This document shows, one piece after another, positions 17,756-26,159 of a stretch of 47,069 bases of DNA. Origin of the DNA: Proteobacteria bacterium UBA2363 (GTDB lineage Bacteria; Pseudomonadota; Gammaproteobacteria; Xanthomonadales; UBA2363); the NCBI GenBank assembly GCA_002344355.1, contig DDTN01000038.1:1-47069 (forward strand), written 5' to 3'. The first letter of the stretch is position 1. Every line of letters begins with the position of its first letter. Made by a program: the position numbers and the translations under genes. Below the pieces are notes generated by a model that saw nothing but the letters and a program-made list of their open reading frames with translations, was not told the origin of the DNA and did no database searches.

Positions 17756-19540
17756 TTGAGCACGAAGATGGACACGTCCGAGGCGGTCGTCGCGCCCGCC
17801 GCGCCGCTGGGCGCCCTGCGCAGGCTGTGGCCGCTGGTGCGGCGGCACCGCGGCCTGCTGGCCGGCTGGCTGGTGTTCCTGGCGCTGTCCTCGGCGGCGA
17901 CGCTGGCGCTGCCGGTGGCGGCCCGGTACATGATCGACTACGGCTTCGGGCAGACCGATCCGCGCCTGCTCGACCTGGGTTTCCTGGGCCTGCTGGTGGT
18001 CGCCGGGGTGATGGCGCTGGCTGGCGCCGCCCGCTACTTCTGCGTCAGCCTGCTCGGCGAGCGGGTCGCCGCCGACCTGCGCACGCGCCTGTATGGCCAC
18101 CTGCTGCACCTCGACCTGGGTTTCTTCGAGCGCACCCGCTCCGGCGAGCTGGTGTCGCGGCTGGCCGCCGACACCGAGCGGGTGCAGACGGTGGTCGGGT
18201 CGACCCTGTCGGTGGCGCTGCGCAGCGCGGTGATGCTGGTCGGCGCCTCCGTCGCCATGGTCGCCACCAGCCCGCGCCTGGCCGGCCTCACCGCGCTGGT
18301 GATACCGGCGGTGATCGCGCCGATGGTGGTGTTCGGGCGCCGCGTCGAACGGTTGTCGCGGGAGAGCCAGGACCGCATCGCCGACGCCACGGCGGTGGCC
18401 TCCGAATCGCTGTCGGCGATCGCCGCGGTGCAGGCCAACGGCCGCGAGGTCCGCGAGGCCGGGCGCTACCGGGGGGCGGTGGCGCGCGCCCTGGACGCGG
18501 CGCGTCGGCGGATCGGCATGACCGCCCTGCTTGCCTTCCTGGCGATCGCGCTCAGCTTCGGCGCGATCACCGTGGTGCTCTGGGCCGGCGCCCACGCCGT
18601 GCTGGACGACCGCATGGAAGCCGGGGTACTGGGGCAGTTCGTGCTCTACGCGGTGATCGCGGCCGGCTCGGTGGGCGGCCTGACCGAGGTCTGGGGGGAG
18701 GTGCTGCGTTGCGCCGGGGCCCTGGGGCGGATCGGCGAGCTGATGGATACCCGGCCGGCGATCGTCGCGCCCGCGGATCCTGCCGCGCTGCCCGCGCCGG
18801 TCCGCGGCGAGCTGCGCCTCGAGTCGGTGGAGTTCCGCTATCCGACCCGGCCCGACGCGCCTGCCCTGCACGGCTTCGACCTGGTCGTCCGTCCCGGCGA
18901 GACGGTTGCCCTGGTCGGTCCGTCCGGCGCCGGCAAGAGCACGGTGTTCGCCCTGCTGCTGCGCTTCTTCGATCCGCAGGGCGGCCGGATCACCCTGGAC
19001 GGCGTCGACCTGCGCAGCCTGCCGCTGGAAGCGTTGCGCGGCGCCTTCGCCCTGGTGCCGCAGGACCCGGTGCTGTTCGCCGCCAGCGCCGCCGACAACA
19101 TCGCCTTCGGTCGCCCCGACGCGACCCGCCCGGAGATCGATGCGGCGGCCCGCGCCGCCGGCGCGGACGAGTTCATCAAGGAGATGCCGGACGGCTACGA
19201 CACCGACCTCGGCGAGCGCGGCGTGCGCCTGTCCGGCGGCCAGCAGCAGCGCATCGCGATCGCCCGTGCGGTGCTGCGCGAGGCGCCGCTGCTGCTGCTC
19301 GACGAGGCCACCAGCGCCCTCGACGCGCACAGCGAGGCGCTGGTGCAGCGCGCCCTGGACGGCCTGATGCGCGACCGCACCACGCTGGTGATCGCCCACC
19401 GGCTGGCGACCGTGCGCAAGGCCGACCGCATCGTCGTCCTCGACCGCGGCCGGATCGTCGCCGAGGGACGCCACGAGGCGCTGGTCGCGGCCGGCGGCCT
19501 GTACGCCGACCTCGCGCGCCTGCAGTTCCTGGACGGGTGA
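17756..19540 (+). CDS. ABC exporter, fused membrane and ATPase domains (MsbA-like)
   Basis: Half-transporter of the type I exporter family (ABCB/MsbA/LmrA-like), 594 residues. The first 320 residues form a six-helix membrane domain with the family motifs LHLDLGFFERTRSGELVSRLAADTE and ESLSAIAAVQANGRE. The ATPase domain has P-loop GPSGAGKST near 387, Q-loop LVPQDPVLF, signature LSGGQQQRIAIARA near 491, Walker B LLLLDEATSALD and the H-loop AHRLATV. The TTG at 17756 is chosen because GAGGAAA lies 5 bp before it; the ATG at 17768 has no such signal. It probably exports a lipid or hydrophobic compound as a homodimer. It sits unexpectedly between gspE and gspF, with no partner genes indicating a substrate. 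Confidence 0.87.
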   Translation: MSTKMDTSEAVVAPAAPLGALRRLWPLVRRHRGLLAGWLVFLALSSAATLALPVAARYMIDYGFGQTDPRLLDLGFLGLLVVAGVMALAGAARYFCVSLLGERVAADLRTRLYGHLLHLDLGFFERTRSGELVSRLAADTERVQTVVGSTLSVALRSAVMLVGASVAMVATSPRLAGLTALVIPAVIAPMVVFGRRVERLSRESQDRIADATAVASESLSAIAAVQANGREVREAGRYRGAVARALDAARRRIGMTALLAFLAIALSFGAITVVLWAGAHAVLDDRMEAGVLGQFVLYAVIAAGSVGGLTEVWGEVLRCAGALGRIGELMDTRPAIVAPADPAALPAPVRGELRLESVEFRYPTRPDAPALHGFDLVVRPGETVALVGPSGAGKSTVFALLLRFFDPQGGRITLDGVDLRSLPLEALRGAFALVPQDPVLFAASAADNIAFGRPDATRPEIDAAARAAGADEFIKEMPDGYDTDLGERGVRLSGGQQQRIAIARAVLREAPLLLLDEATSALDAHSEALVQRALDGLMRDRTTLVIAHRLATVRKADRIVVLDRGRIVAEGRHEALVAAGGLYADLARLQFLDG

Positions 19541-19611
19541 TGGTGCCGTGGGTTCCGGTCATACTTGCCGGCAGTGCCGCCCCCCGCCGCCGATGACCCG
19601 CACGCCTCGCC

Positions 19612-20826
19612 ATGCCGGCCTTTGAGTACCAGGCCCTGGACGCCGCCGGTCGCCGCCTCACCGGCGTCGTCGAGGCCGACAGCGCGCGCGCCGCGCGCGG
19701 CGCCCTGCGCGACCGCGGCCTGGCGCCGCTGGCGGTGGAGGCCGCCGCCCCGGGCGGTCGCGACGGCGAGCCGCTCAGCCTGCGGCGGCGCGGCCTGCCG
19801 CCCGGCCAGCTGGCCCTGCTGACCCGCGAACTCGCCACCCTGCTGTCGGCCGGCCTGCCGCTGGAGGAGGCACTCGGAGCCCTGGCCGAGCAGGCCGAGG
19901 ACGCCCGCCAGGCCGCGGTGCTGGCGACCCTGCGCACGCGCGTGCGCGAAGGCGCGGCCCTGGCCACGGCGTTCGCCGAGCAGCCCGACAGCTTTCCCGA
20001 GTATTTCCGCGCCTCGGTCGCCGCCGCCGAGCGCAGCGGCCGGCTGGACCACGTTCTGGCGCGCCTGGCCGATCATGCCGAGGGCCGCGAGGCCCTGCGG
20101 CGCCGGGTCTGGATGGCCCTGCTGTACCCGCTGCTGCTGACCGCCGTCGCCCTGCTGGTGGTGGCCGGCCTGCTGCTGTACGTGGTGCCGCAGGTGATCG
20201 AGGTGTTCGACAACCTGGGTCGCGAACTGCCCTGGCTGACCCGCGCCCTGGTCGCCGCCGCCGAGGGCCTGCCCTGGGCCGGCCCCTGGCTGCTGCTGGC
20301 CGGCATCGCGCTGGCGCTGCTGCTTCGCCTGCTGCTGCGCGATCCGGCCCGGCGTGGCCGCTGGCAGCGGCTGCTGCTGCGGGTGCCGGTGCTGGGCCGG
20401 CTGCGCCTGGCGCTGGACACCGCCCGCTTCACCCGCACCCTGGGCCTGCTGGCGGGTGCCGGCGTGCCGATGCTGGAGGCGCTGGCGATGGCGACCCGGA
20501 CGGTCTCGCTGGTGCCGCTGCGGCAGGCCCTGGAGCGCGCCCAGGCGCGGGTGCGCGAGGGCGCCGGTCTGGCCCCGGCGCTGGCGGAGAGCCGGCTGTT
20601 CCCGCCGGTGACCCTGCGCCTGATCGCCAGCGGCGAACGCGCCGGCCGGCTGCCGCACATGCTCGACGAGGCGGCGGCGCACGAGGCGACCCTGCTGGAG
20701 AACCGGCTGTCGACCTTCGTCGCGGTGCTCGGACCGGCGATGATCCTGCTGGTCGGCGTGCTGGTCCTGGCGATCGTCCTGGCGATCCTGCTGCCGATCT
20801 TCGAGCTCAATACGTTGGTGGCTTAG
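19612..20826 (+). CDS. gspF: Type II secretion platform protein GspF
   Basis: Polytopic inner-membrane protein of the T2SS, 404 residues. The N-terminus (FEYQALDAAGRRLTGVVEADS) is typical. Two related cytoplasmic GspF domains follow: about 70-190 (LLTRELATLLSAGLPLEEALGALAEQ) and 270-390 (RFTRTLGLLAGAGVPMLEALAMA). Membrane helices lie around 165-190, 220-245 and at the C-terminus (LGPAMILLVGVLVLAIVLAILLPIFELN). GspF binds GspE and GspL and is thought to transmit ATPase motion to the pseudopilus. It starts 71 bp after the ABC exporter stop. None of the pseudopilin or GspK-N genes follows it. Confidence 0.92.
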   Translation: MPAFEYQALDAAGRRLTGVVEADSARAARGALRDRGLAPLAVEAAAPGGRDGEPLSLRRRGLPPGQLALLTRELATLLSAGLPLEEALGALAEQAEDARQAAVLATLRTRVREGAALATAFAEQPDSFPEYFRASVAAAERSGRLDHVLARLADHAEGREALRRRVWMALLYPLLLTAVALLVVAGLLLYVVPQVIEVFDNLGRELPWLTRALVAAAEGLPWAGPWLLLAGIALALLLRLLLRDPARRGRWQRLLLRVPVLGRLRLALDTARFTRTLGLLAGAGVPMLEALAMATRTVSLVPLRQALERAQARVREGAGLAPALAESRLFPPVTLRLIASGERAGRLPHMLDEAAAHEATLLENRLSTFVAVLGPAMILLVGVLVLAIVLAILLPIFELNTLVA

Positions 20827-20828
20827 GT

Positions 20829-20849
20829 GCAGGGAGCAGGGAGCAGGGA
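20829..20849 (+). repeat. Three tandem GCAGGGA units after gspF
   Basis: GCAGGGA occurs three times head to tail and is followed by a degenerate GCGGGG. It fills the 29-bp gap between the convergent gspF and membrane-protein genes. Short arrays of this AGCAGGG type are familiar in intergenic DNA of Xanthomonadales; the function is unknown. Confidence 0.8.
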
Positions 20850-20855
20850 GCGGGG

Positions 20856-21485
20856 TCAGCCGCGCCGGCGGCGCGTCGCTGTCGGGATCCGCGTCGGCAG
20901 CCCGACGTTGTGCCACTTGAAGACCGCGAGCAGGCCGAAGTACAGGAAGCCGAAGGCCAGCACCCGGTGCGGCTGCTCGACCCACAGGCCGCTGCCGGGC
21001 AGGCCGAGCTGGCCGACCACCTCGACACCGACGCCCAGGCGCGGCAGCGGCAGCAGGATGGTGGCGAAGGCGCCCAGCAGGTAGATCAGCGCCGACATGC
21101 CCCAGACCGCGGTCTGCGCCTCGCTGGCACCGCGTCCGGTGACGATCAGGCCGAACTTGCCCAGCACCAGCCAGCCGAACACCAGCACCGGCCACCACTC
21201 GCGGAAGGCCAGCATGAAGGCGCCGACGAACATCAGGTAGAAGCCGGCGAACCCGGCCAGCGCCAGGACGCGCCTGGCGCGCGGCAGCGCAGGGTTCAGC
21301 AGCAGGCCGCCCAGGAAACCGGCGGCGTGGATCAGCACGAACTCGACCAGCATGACCAGCAGGGCGTTGCGCACGCCGCTTTCGCCCAGGGCCAGGGGCG
21401 CGATCCACAGGGTCAGGAAGAGGCCGGCGGTGACCGCGTCGGGCCCGGCGGCGACCAGTCGGAGGAGAAAATGCGGGGCCGGCAT
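20856..21485 (-). CDS. Uncharacterised integral membrane protein
   Basis: 209 residues with about five or six hydrophobic segments: 15-35, 45-65, 75-110 (including FAGFYLMFVGAFMLAF), 135-150 and 170-185. A soluble, basic C-terminus ends in TRRRRG. No motif was recognised. The ATG at 21485 leaves a short N-terminus; a TTG at 21503 would add six residues. It lies downstream of nirS on the same strand, with a 93-bp gap, so it could be read through from the nirS promoter, but no evidence links it to denitrification. It converges with gspF. Confidence 0.6.
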   Translation of the reverse strand: MPAPHFLLRLVAAGPDAVTAGLFLTLWIAPLALGESGVRNALLVMLVEFVLIHAAGFLGGLLLNPALPRARRVLALAGFAGFYLMFVGAFMLAFREWWPVLVFGWLVLGKFGLIVTGRGASEAQTAVWGMSALIYLLGAFATILLPLPRLGVGVEVVGQLGLPGSGLWVEQPHRVLAFGFLYFGLLAVFKWHNVGLPTRIPTATRRRRG

Positions 21486-21578
21486 CCGGCGATAGTGCCG
21501 CAAGGCCGGCCCCGGAGGGAGAATGGGGGCGCCGCGGCCGGCCGGGGGATGCCCGCCGGCCGCGTCACCTGGCCACGG

Positions 21579-23678
21579 TCAGTAGACGTCGTTGACCGTG
21601 TTGTTGATGTTGAACTTGCCGGTCGGCGTGATCAGGCGCGGGTCGTCGAGCACCGCCTTGAGCTTGCGGGTGCGGTCGTCGACCACGACGATCGCCGAAC
21701 GCTGGTCCTTGCCGTTCCACACCGAGAACCAGACCTCGGTGCCGTCCTGGTTGTACTCGGGCTGGACGACGCGCTTGGGACCTTCGCCCAGGTTCGCCCA
21801 CTCGGCGATCGGCAGGACCTCGAAGCCGGCCTCCAGATTGCCGATGTCGAACACCGCCACCGACTGCGCGATGTCTTCGTCCGGGTGCAGCGGCGTGTCG
21901 ACCCACAGGTTGCGCGAGCGGGGGTGGGTCTTGACGAACAGCGAGCCGCCGCCCTGGCCCTGAATCACCTGCACGGCCTGCCAGGCATGGTCCGGATGGC
22001 CTTCGGGATCGGTGCCGACCAGCGTGATGTTGGCGTTGCCCAGGGCCGAGGTCACCCAGACCGGCCCGAACTCCGGGTGCACGAAGTTGGCGCCGCGGCC
22101 GGGATGCGGGATCTTCTCGACGTCCACCAGGGCGACCATGCGCTGTTCCTGGGAATCGACCACGGCGATCTTGTCGCTCTGGTTCGCGGCGGTCAGGAAG
22201 TAGCGCTTGGTGACGTCCCAGCCGCCGTCGTGCAGGAAGCGCGCGGCGTTCAGGGTGGTCACCTTGAGGTTCTCCAGGTCGCTGTAGTCGACCAGCAGGA
22301 TCCGGCCCGTCTCCTTGACGTTGACGATGAACTCCGGATGCCGGTGGCTGGCGACGATCGCCGCGACGCGCGGCTCGGGGTGGTACTCCTGGGTGTCGAC
22401 CGTGGTGCCGCGCGTCGAGACGATCACCTTCGGCTCCAGGGTCGGGCCGTCCATGATCACGTACTGCGGCGGCCAGTAGGCGCCGGCGATCGCCAGGCGG
22501 TCCTCGAAGCCCTCGTACTTGGAGGTCTCCACGGAGCGCGCCTCCAGGCCGATCTTGATCTCGGCGACGCGCTGCGGCGGATCCATCCACAGGTCGATCA
22601 GGTCCACCTTGCCGTCGCGGCCGATGGTGTAGACGTAGCGGCCGGAATGCGAGACCCGCGAGATGTGCACGGCGTAGCCGGTCTTGACGATGGTGACGAT
22701 TTCCTTGGTGTCGCCGTCGATGATGGCGACCTCGCCGGAGTCGCGCAGCGTCACCGAGAAGAAATTCTCGATGTTGCGGTCGTGCTGCGGACGGGTCGGA
22801 CGGTCCTCGACCGGCACCAGCAGGTTCCAGCTGTCGCGCATCTCCGCCATGCCCCATTCCGGCGGATTGGGCGGGGTGTGCTGCAGGAAGCGCGCCATCA
22901 GGTCGACCTGGTCGGCGGTCAGCTCGCCGCCGGTGCCGAAGTTGGGCATGCCGCCGGGCGAGCCGAAGTTGATCAGCGCCTTCAGGTAGTCGGTGCCGCG
23001 CGGCTGGGTCAGGTCCGGGGTCAGCGGCTTGCCGGTGGCGCCCTTGCGCAGCACGCCGTGGCAGCCGGCGCAGCGCTGGAAGAAGATGTCGCTGGCCTGG
23101 GCGAATTCGGCCTCGGTCATGTCGGGCGCGCCGGGCGTGCGCACCTGCCGGACGTCGGCGCCCGCCAGGGTGGTCGGCGCGCCCTCGTAGGCGGCCTGTG
23201 CCTGGCTGGTGCCCGGGTGCGCCTGGCCCTGCGACGTGTCGGGGCTGACCGCCAGCGCCGCGCGCTGTTCGGCGACCTCGGCCACGGTCACGGTGCCGCC
23301 GGGATTGTCCCAGCTGTTCATGACGTGGTTGACGATCGCCGCCACGTCCTCGTCGGACAGGTGGCTCATCGCCGGCATGACGTTGTCGTAGTCGACGCCG
23401 TTGACGGTGATCTTGCCGGTGAGTCCCTTGAGGATCACCTCGATCACCCCGTCGGCGCCCTGCTCCGCGATCCAGTCGGAATCGGCGAGCGGTGGGAAGG
23501 CGCCGGCCAGCCCGGTCCCCTCGGGCTGGTGGCAGGCCGCGCACTGGGCCAGGTAGGCCGCCTTGGCGGTGTCCGCCTCCGACTTGGGGGGCCGCTCGTT
23601 GACGACATCGGCCTGCGCCAGTGCCAGGCCGGAGGCCAGGCAGGACAGGAGCAGGATGGAACCTCGCAAGCGACGCAT
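21579..23678 (-). CDS. nirS: Cytochrome cd1 nitrite reductase NirS with an extra N-terminal cytochrome c domain
   Basis: Periplasmic NO-forming nitrite reductase, 699 residues with signal peptide (cleavage near ALA-QA, residue 22). It holds two haem c sites: CAACH at 46-50 (Met101 as possible ligand) and CAGCH at 203-207 followed by GVLRKGATGKPLTPD, the typical NirS cytochrome domain. The eight-bladed d1 propeller starts near 290. His338 in GYAVHISR matches the d1 iron ligand, and His445 (ASHRHPEF) with His483 (FLHDGGWD) match the two catalytic histidines. The C-terminus GKFNINNTVNDVY is characteristic of NirS rather than NirN. The first cytochrome domain (about 35-125) is additional to the P. 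aeruginosa/P. stutzeri architecture and resembles a fused NirC-type domain. GAGGAGAG precedes the ATG. An Fnr-type promoter lies upstream. Confidence 0.93.
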   Translation of the reverse strand: MRRLRGSILLLSCLASGLALAQADVVNERPPKSEADTAKAAYLAQCAACHQPEGTGLAGAFPPLADSDWIAEQGADGVIEVILKGLTGKITVNGVDYDNVMPAMSHLSDEDVAAIVNHVMNSWDNPGGTVTVAEVAEQRAALAVSPDTSQGQAHPGTSQAQAAYEGAPTTLAGADVRQVRTPGAPDMTEAEFAQASDIFFQRCAGCHGVLRKGATGKPLTPDLTQPRGTDYLKALINFGSPGGMPNFGTGGELTADQVDLMARFLQHTPPNPPEWGMAEMRDSWNLLVPVEDRPTRPQHDRNIENFFSVTLRDSGEVAIIDGDTKEIVTIVKTGYAVHISRVSHSGRYVYTIGRDGKVDLIDLWMDPPQRVAEIKIGLEARSVETSKYEGFEDRLAIAGAYWPPQYVIMDGPTLEPKVIVSTRGTTVDTQEYHPEPRVAAIVASHRHPEFIVNVKETGRILLVDYSDLENLKVTTLNAARFLHDGGWDVTKRYFLTAANQSDKIAVVDSQEQRMVALVDVEKIPHPGRGANFVHPEFGPVWVTSALGNANITLVGTDPEGHPDHAWQAVQVIQGQGGGSLFVKTHPRSRNLWVDTPLHPDEDIAQSVAVFDIGNLEAGFEVLPIAEWANLGEGPKRVVQPEYNQDGTEVWFSVWNGKDQRSAIVVVDDRTRKLKAVLDDPRLITPTGKFNINNTVNDVY

Positions 23679-23711
23679 GATGGCTCTCCTCGGTAGCCTT
23701 TTCCGGCCACC

Positions 23712-23754
23712 ATTGTCGGGTCGCCGGGACGACCCGGGCTCTGACCTGGATCAG
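23712..23754 (-). promoter_or_regulatory. Fnr/Dnr-type promoter of nirS
   Basis: The palindrome at 23741-23754 reads CTGATCCAGGTCAG in the nirS direction, a variant of the Fnr/Dnr site TTGAT-N4-ATCAA. A -10-like GACAAT (23712-23717) is centred 33 bp downstream, as in class II Fnr promoters. The start point would be near 23706, leaving a leader of about 28 nt that includes the Shine-Dalgarno. Confidence 0.7.
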
Positions 23755-23877
23755 GCCGGCCGCCGCGCCCGTCGCCTCCCGTTGCGACGGTCCCCGGTTG
23801 TCCGCCGGGCCGGGCGGGGCCGATCCGCACTTGCCGCGCCACCATACCCCGCCGCGCCGGGGGTGTCGAACCCGGCG

Positions 23878-23919
23878 CTGACCGAGGTCAAGAGCCGATG
23901 CGCGCGATCGCGTCAGAAT
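23878..23919 (+). promoter_or_regulatory. Fnr/Dnr-type promoter of the TonB receptor
   Basis: CTGACCGAGGTCAA at 23878-23891 has perfect 5-bp half-sites, and CAGAAT (23914-23919) is centred 32 bp from its middle. The start point would be near 23926, which rules out the in-frame ATG at 23898 and supports the ATG at 23949. Confidence 0.6.
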
Positions 23920-23948
23920 GCGCGCCAGTCAAAGAGCCTGTCGCCGTC

Positions 23949-26159
23949 ATGAGCCTGTCGCCCCTGTTCGCCCTCCTCGTCTGGCCGGCCAGCGCCGCCC
24001 AGGTGCCGCCGCTGCCAGCCGAGGCCGAGACCCTCGACACCGTCGTGGTGGTCGCCAGCCGGGCCGCCGAGCCGATCAGCCAGGTGGTCGCCAGCGTCTC
24101 CCGGGTCGAGCGCGACGACATCGAGCGGCAACTGGTCCAGGACCTCGACGGCCTGGTCCGGTACACGCCGGGCATCGGCGTGGTCAGCGACGCCAACCGG
24201 TTCGGCAACCGCGGTTTCTCGATCCGCGGCCTGGAGGGCAACCGGGTGCGCATCCTGGTCGACGGCGTGCCGGTCGCCGACGGCTTCGCGGTGGGCCAGT
24301 TCGCGGCGGCCGGGCGCGACCTGGTCGAGCTCGAGGCGGTTGACCGCGTCGAGGTGCAGCGCGGCCCGGCCTCGACCCTGTACGGCAGCGACGCCCTCGC
24401 CGGCGTGGTCGCCTTCCGCACCCGCGATCCCGGCGATTTCCTGGCCCGCGTCGACGGCGGTACCTACCTGGGCGGCCGGCTGGGCTGGTCGGGCGTCGAC
24501 GACAGCGTGCTGGCCAGCGCCACCTGGGCGGCCATCTCAGGCGATGGCCGCTGGGAGGCCATGGCGCTGTACGGACGGCGCGAGGGCGAGGCGACAGGCA
24601 ATCGCGCCTGGCGCGAGCGCGACCGGCCCAATCCGGCCGACTGGCGGCGCCAGGCGCTGCTCGCCAAGGCCGTGCATGAGGGCGACGCCGGCCGCTACAC
24701 CCTGACCGTCGATGCCGGCCGCGAGGACCGCGACACCGACGTGCGCTCGCTGACCTTCGGGCCGGGCCGCTTCTCGACCACCTACCGCCTGCTGGCCGAC
24801 GACGGCAACCGGCGCAGCCGGCTCAGCCTGGCCGGTGCCTGGCAGCCGGGGCTGGCCTGGCTCGACCAGCTCGAGGGACAGGTCTACGGCCAGCGCAGCC
24901 GCACCGTCCAGGACAGCCTGCAGTGGCGCCTGCCCGATGCCGCGACGCCCTTCGAGTCGCTGCGCTTCCGGCGCTTCGAGTACGACACCCGCGCCACCGG
25001 CCTCGGCCTCGTCGGCCAGGCGCGCGCCGGCGAAGGCCCCCTGTCGCACTGGCACGTGTTCGGCCTCGACGCTGTCCGGCAGCGCCACGAGGGGCTCCGC
25101 GACGGCCTGGAGACCAACCTCGCGACCGGCGCCACCAGCAACGTGGTGCTCGGCGAGCGTTTCCCGGTGCGCGACTTCCCGACCTCGACCAGCGACACCC
25201 TGGCGCTGTTCTGGCAGGACGAGATCGCCCTGGGCGGCCGCTTCGCGGTGATCCCGGGCCTGCGCGCCGAGGCCTACCGGTTGCGCGCCGATCCCGATGC
25301 CATCTTCCGCGACGACTACCCCGACCTCGAGCCGGTCGATGTCGACGAGACCCAGCTCACCCCGCGGCTGGCGATGCGCTGGTCCGCCGGCGGCGGGCAC
25401 AGCCTGTTCGTGCAGTACGCGCGGGGCTTCCGGGCGGCGCCGTTCGGCGACGTCAACATCGGCCTGAGCCTGCCGACCTTCAACTACGAGGTGCGGCCGA
25501 ACCCGGACCTGCGCCCGGAGCGCAGCGCCGGCGTGGAGCTGGGGTGGCGGCACGTCGGAAGGTACCTGCGCGCCAGCGTTTCGGTGTACGAGAACCGCTA
25601 CCGCGACCTGATCGAGTCGCGCGCCAACCTGGGCATCGACCCGGCCACCGGCGCCCTGGTGTTCCAGTCGGTCAACCGCGACCGCGCCCGCATCCGCGGC
25701 GCCGAGGGCGAGCTGCTCTGGCGGCTAGGCGGGTTGTCGGAGCGCCTTTCCGGCTTCGAGTTGCGCGCCGCGGCGGCCTGGGCCGAGGGCGACGACACCC
25801 GGCGCGGCCAGCCGCTCAACAGCATCGAGCCCGGCCGCATCGCCACCGGCCTGCGCTGGGACCATGGCAGCGGCCTGTTCGGCGCGGAATGGGCGGTGGT
25901 CGCCAGCCAGCGCAAGCGCCGCCTCGATCCGGGCACCGGCCCGGCACCGTTCGCTCCGCCCGGCTGGGTCCGTCACGACCTGTACGCCTGGCTGCAGGCC
26001 GGCCAGCACGTCCGGCTCAACCTCGGCCTGACCAACCTGGGCGACCGCCGCTACTGGGAGTGGGGCGGCGTCCGCGGCCTGGCCGCGAACGCCCCCGACC
26101 TGGGCTTCTACACCCGCCCGGGCCGCGCCGTCTCGGCGACGCTGGCCGTGGAGTGGTGA
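23949..26159 (+). CDS. TonB-dependent receptor, haemoglobin/transferrin/haem type
   Basis: Outer-membrane 22-strand receptor, 736 residues. The ATG at 23949 gives a compact signal peptide (MSLSPLFALLVWPASAA). A TonB box (ETLDTVVVVAS) is followed by the plug (about 30-150: RYTPGIGVV, NRGFSIRGLEGNRVRILVDGVP, VEVQRGPASTLYGSDALAGVV). The barrel contains the FRAxPxxDVN block (here RGFRAAPFGDVN) and a downstream NPDLRPERS, the pattern of haemoglobin/haem/transferrin receptors. The final residue is an aromatic (VEW), as needed for Bam assembly. It is divergent from nirS with its own Fnr-type box. Iron or haem supply for the d1 and b-type haem enzymes is a reasonable role, but substrate identity (haem, ferric chelate or copper) is inference. 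Confidence 0.85.
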   Translation: MSLSPLFALLVWPASAAQVPPLPAEAETLDTVVVVASRAAEPISQVVASVSRVERDDIERQLVQDLDGLVRYTPGIGVVSDANRFGNRGFSIRGLEGNRVRILVDGVPVADGFAVGQFAAAGRDLVELEAVDRVEVQRGPASTLYGSDALAGVVAFRTRDPGDFLARVDGGTYLGGRLGWSGVDDSVLASATWAAISGDGRWEAMALYGRREGEATGNRAWRERDRPNPADWRRQALLAKAVHEGDAGRYTLTVDAGREDRDTDVRSLTFGPGRFSTTYRLLADDGNRRSRLSLAGAWQPGLAWLDQLEGQVYGQRSRTVQDSLQWRLPDAATPFESLRFRRFEYDTRATGLGLVGQARAGEGPLSHWHVFGLDAVRQRHEGLRDGLETNLATGATSNVVLGERFPVRDFPTSTSDTLALFWQDEIALGGRFAVIPGLRAEAYRLRADPDAIFRDDYPDLEPVDVDETQLTPRLAMRWSAGGGHSLFVQYARGFRAAPFGDVNIGLSLPTFNYEVRPNPDLRPERSAGVELGWRHVGRYLRASVSVYENRYRDLIESRANLGIDPATGALVFQSVNRDRARIRGAEGELLWRLGGLSERLSGFELRAAAAWAEGDDTRRGQPLNSIEPGRIATGLRWDHGSGLFGAEWAVVASQRKRRLDPGTGPAPFAPPGWVRHDLYAWLQAGQHVRLNLGLTNLGDRRYWEWGGVRGLAANAPDLGFYTRPGRAVSATLAVEW

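Noticed and set aside
21579..23678. NirN or NirF instead of NirS
   Set aside because: The GVLRKGATGKPLTP cytochrome segment, both catalytic histidines (ASHRHPEF and FLHDGGWD) and the GKFN...NDVY C-terminus fit NirS; the long similarity extends over the whole d1 propeller.
23898..23948. TonB receptor start at ATG 23898
   Set aside because: It would lie upstream of the predicted -10 (23914-23919) of the Fnr-type promoter and would place 17 non-hydrophobic residues before a complete signal peptide.
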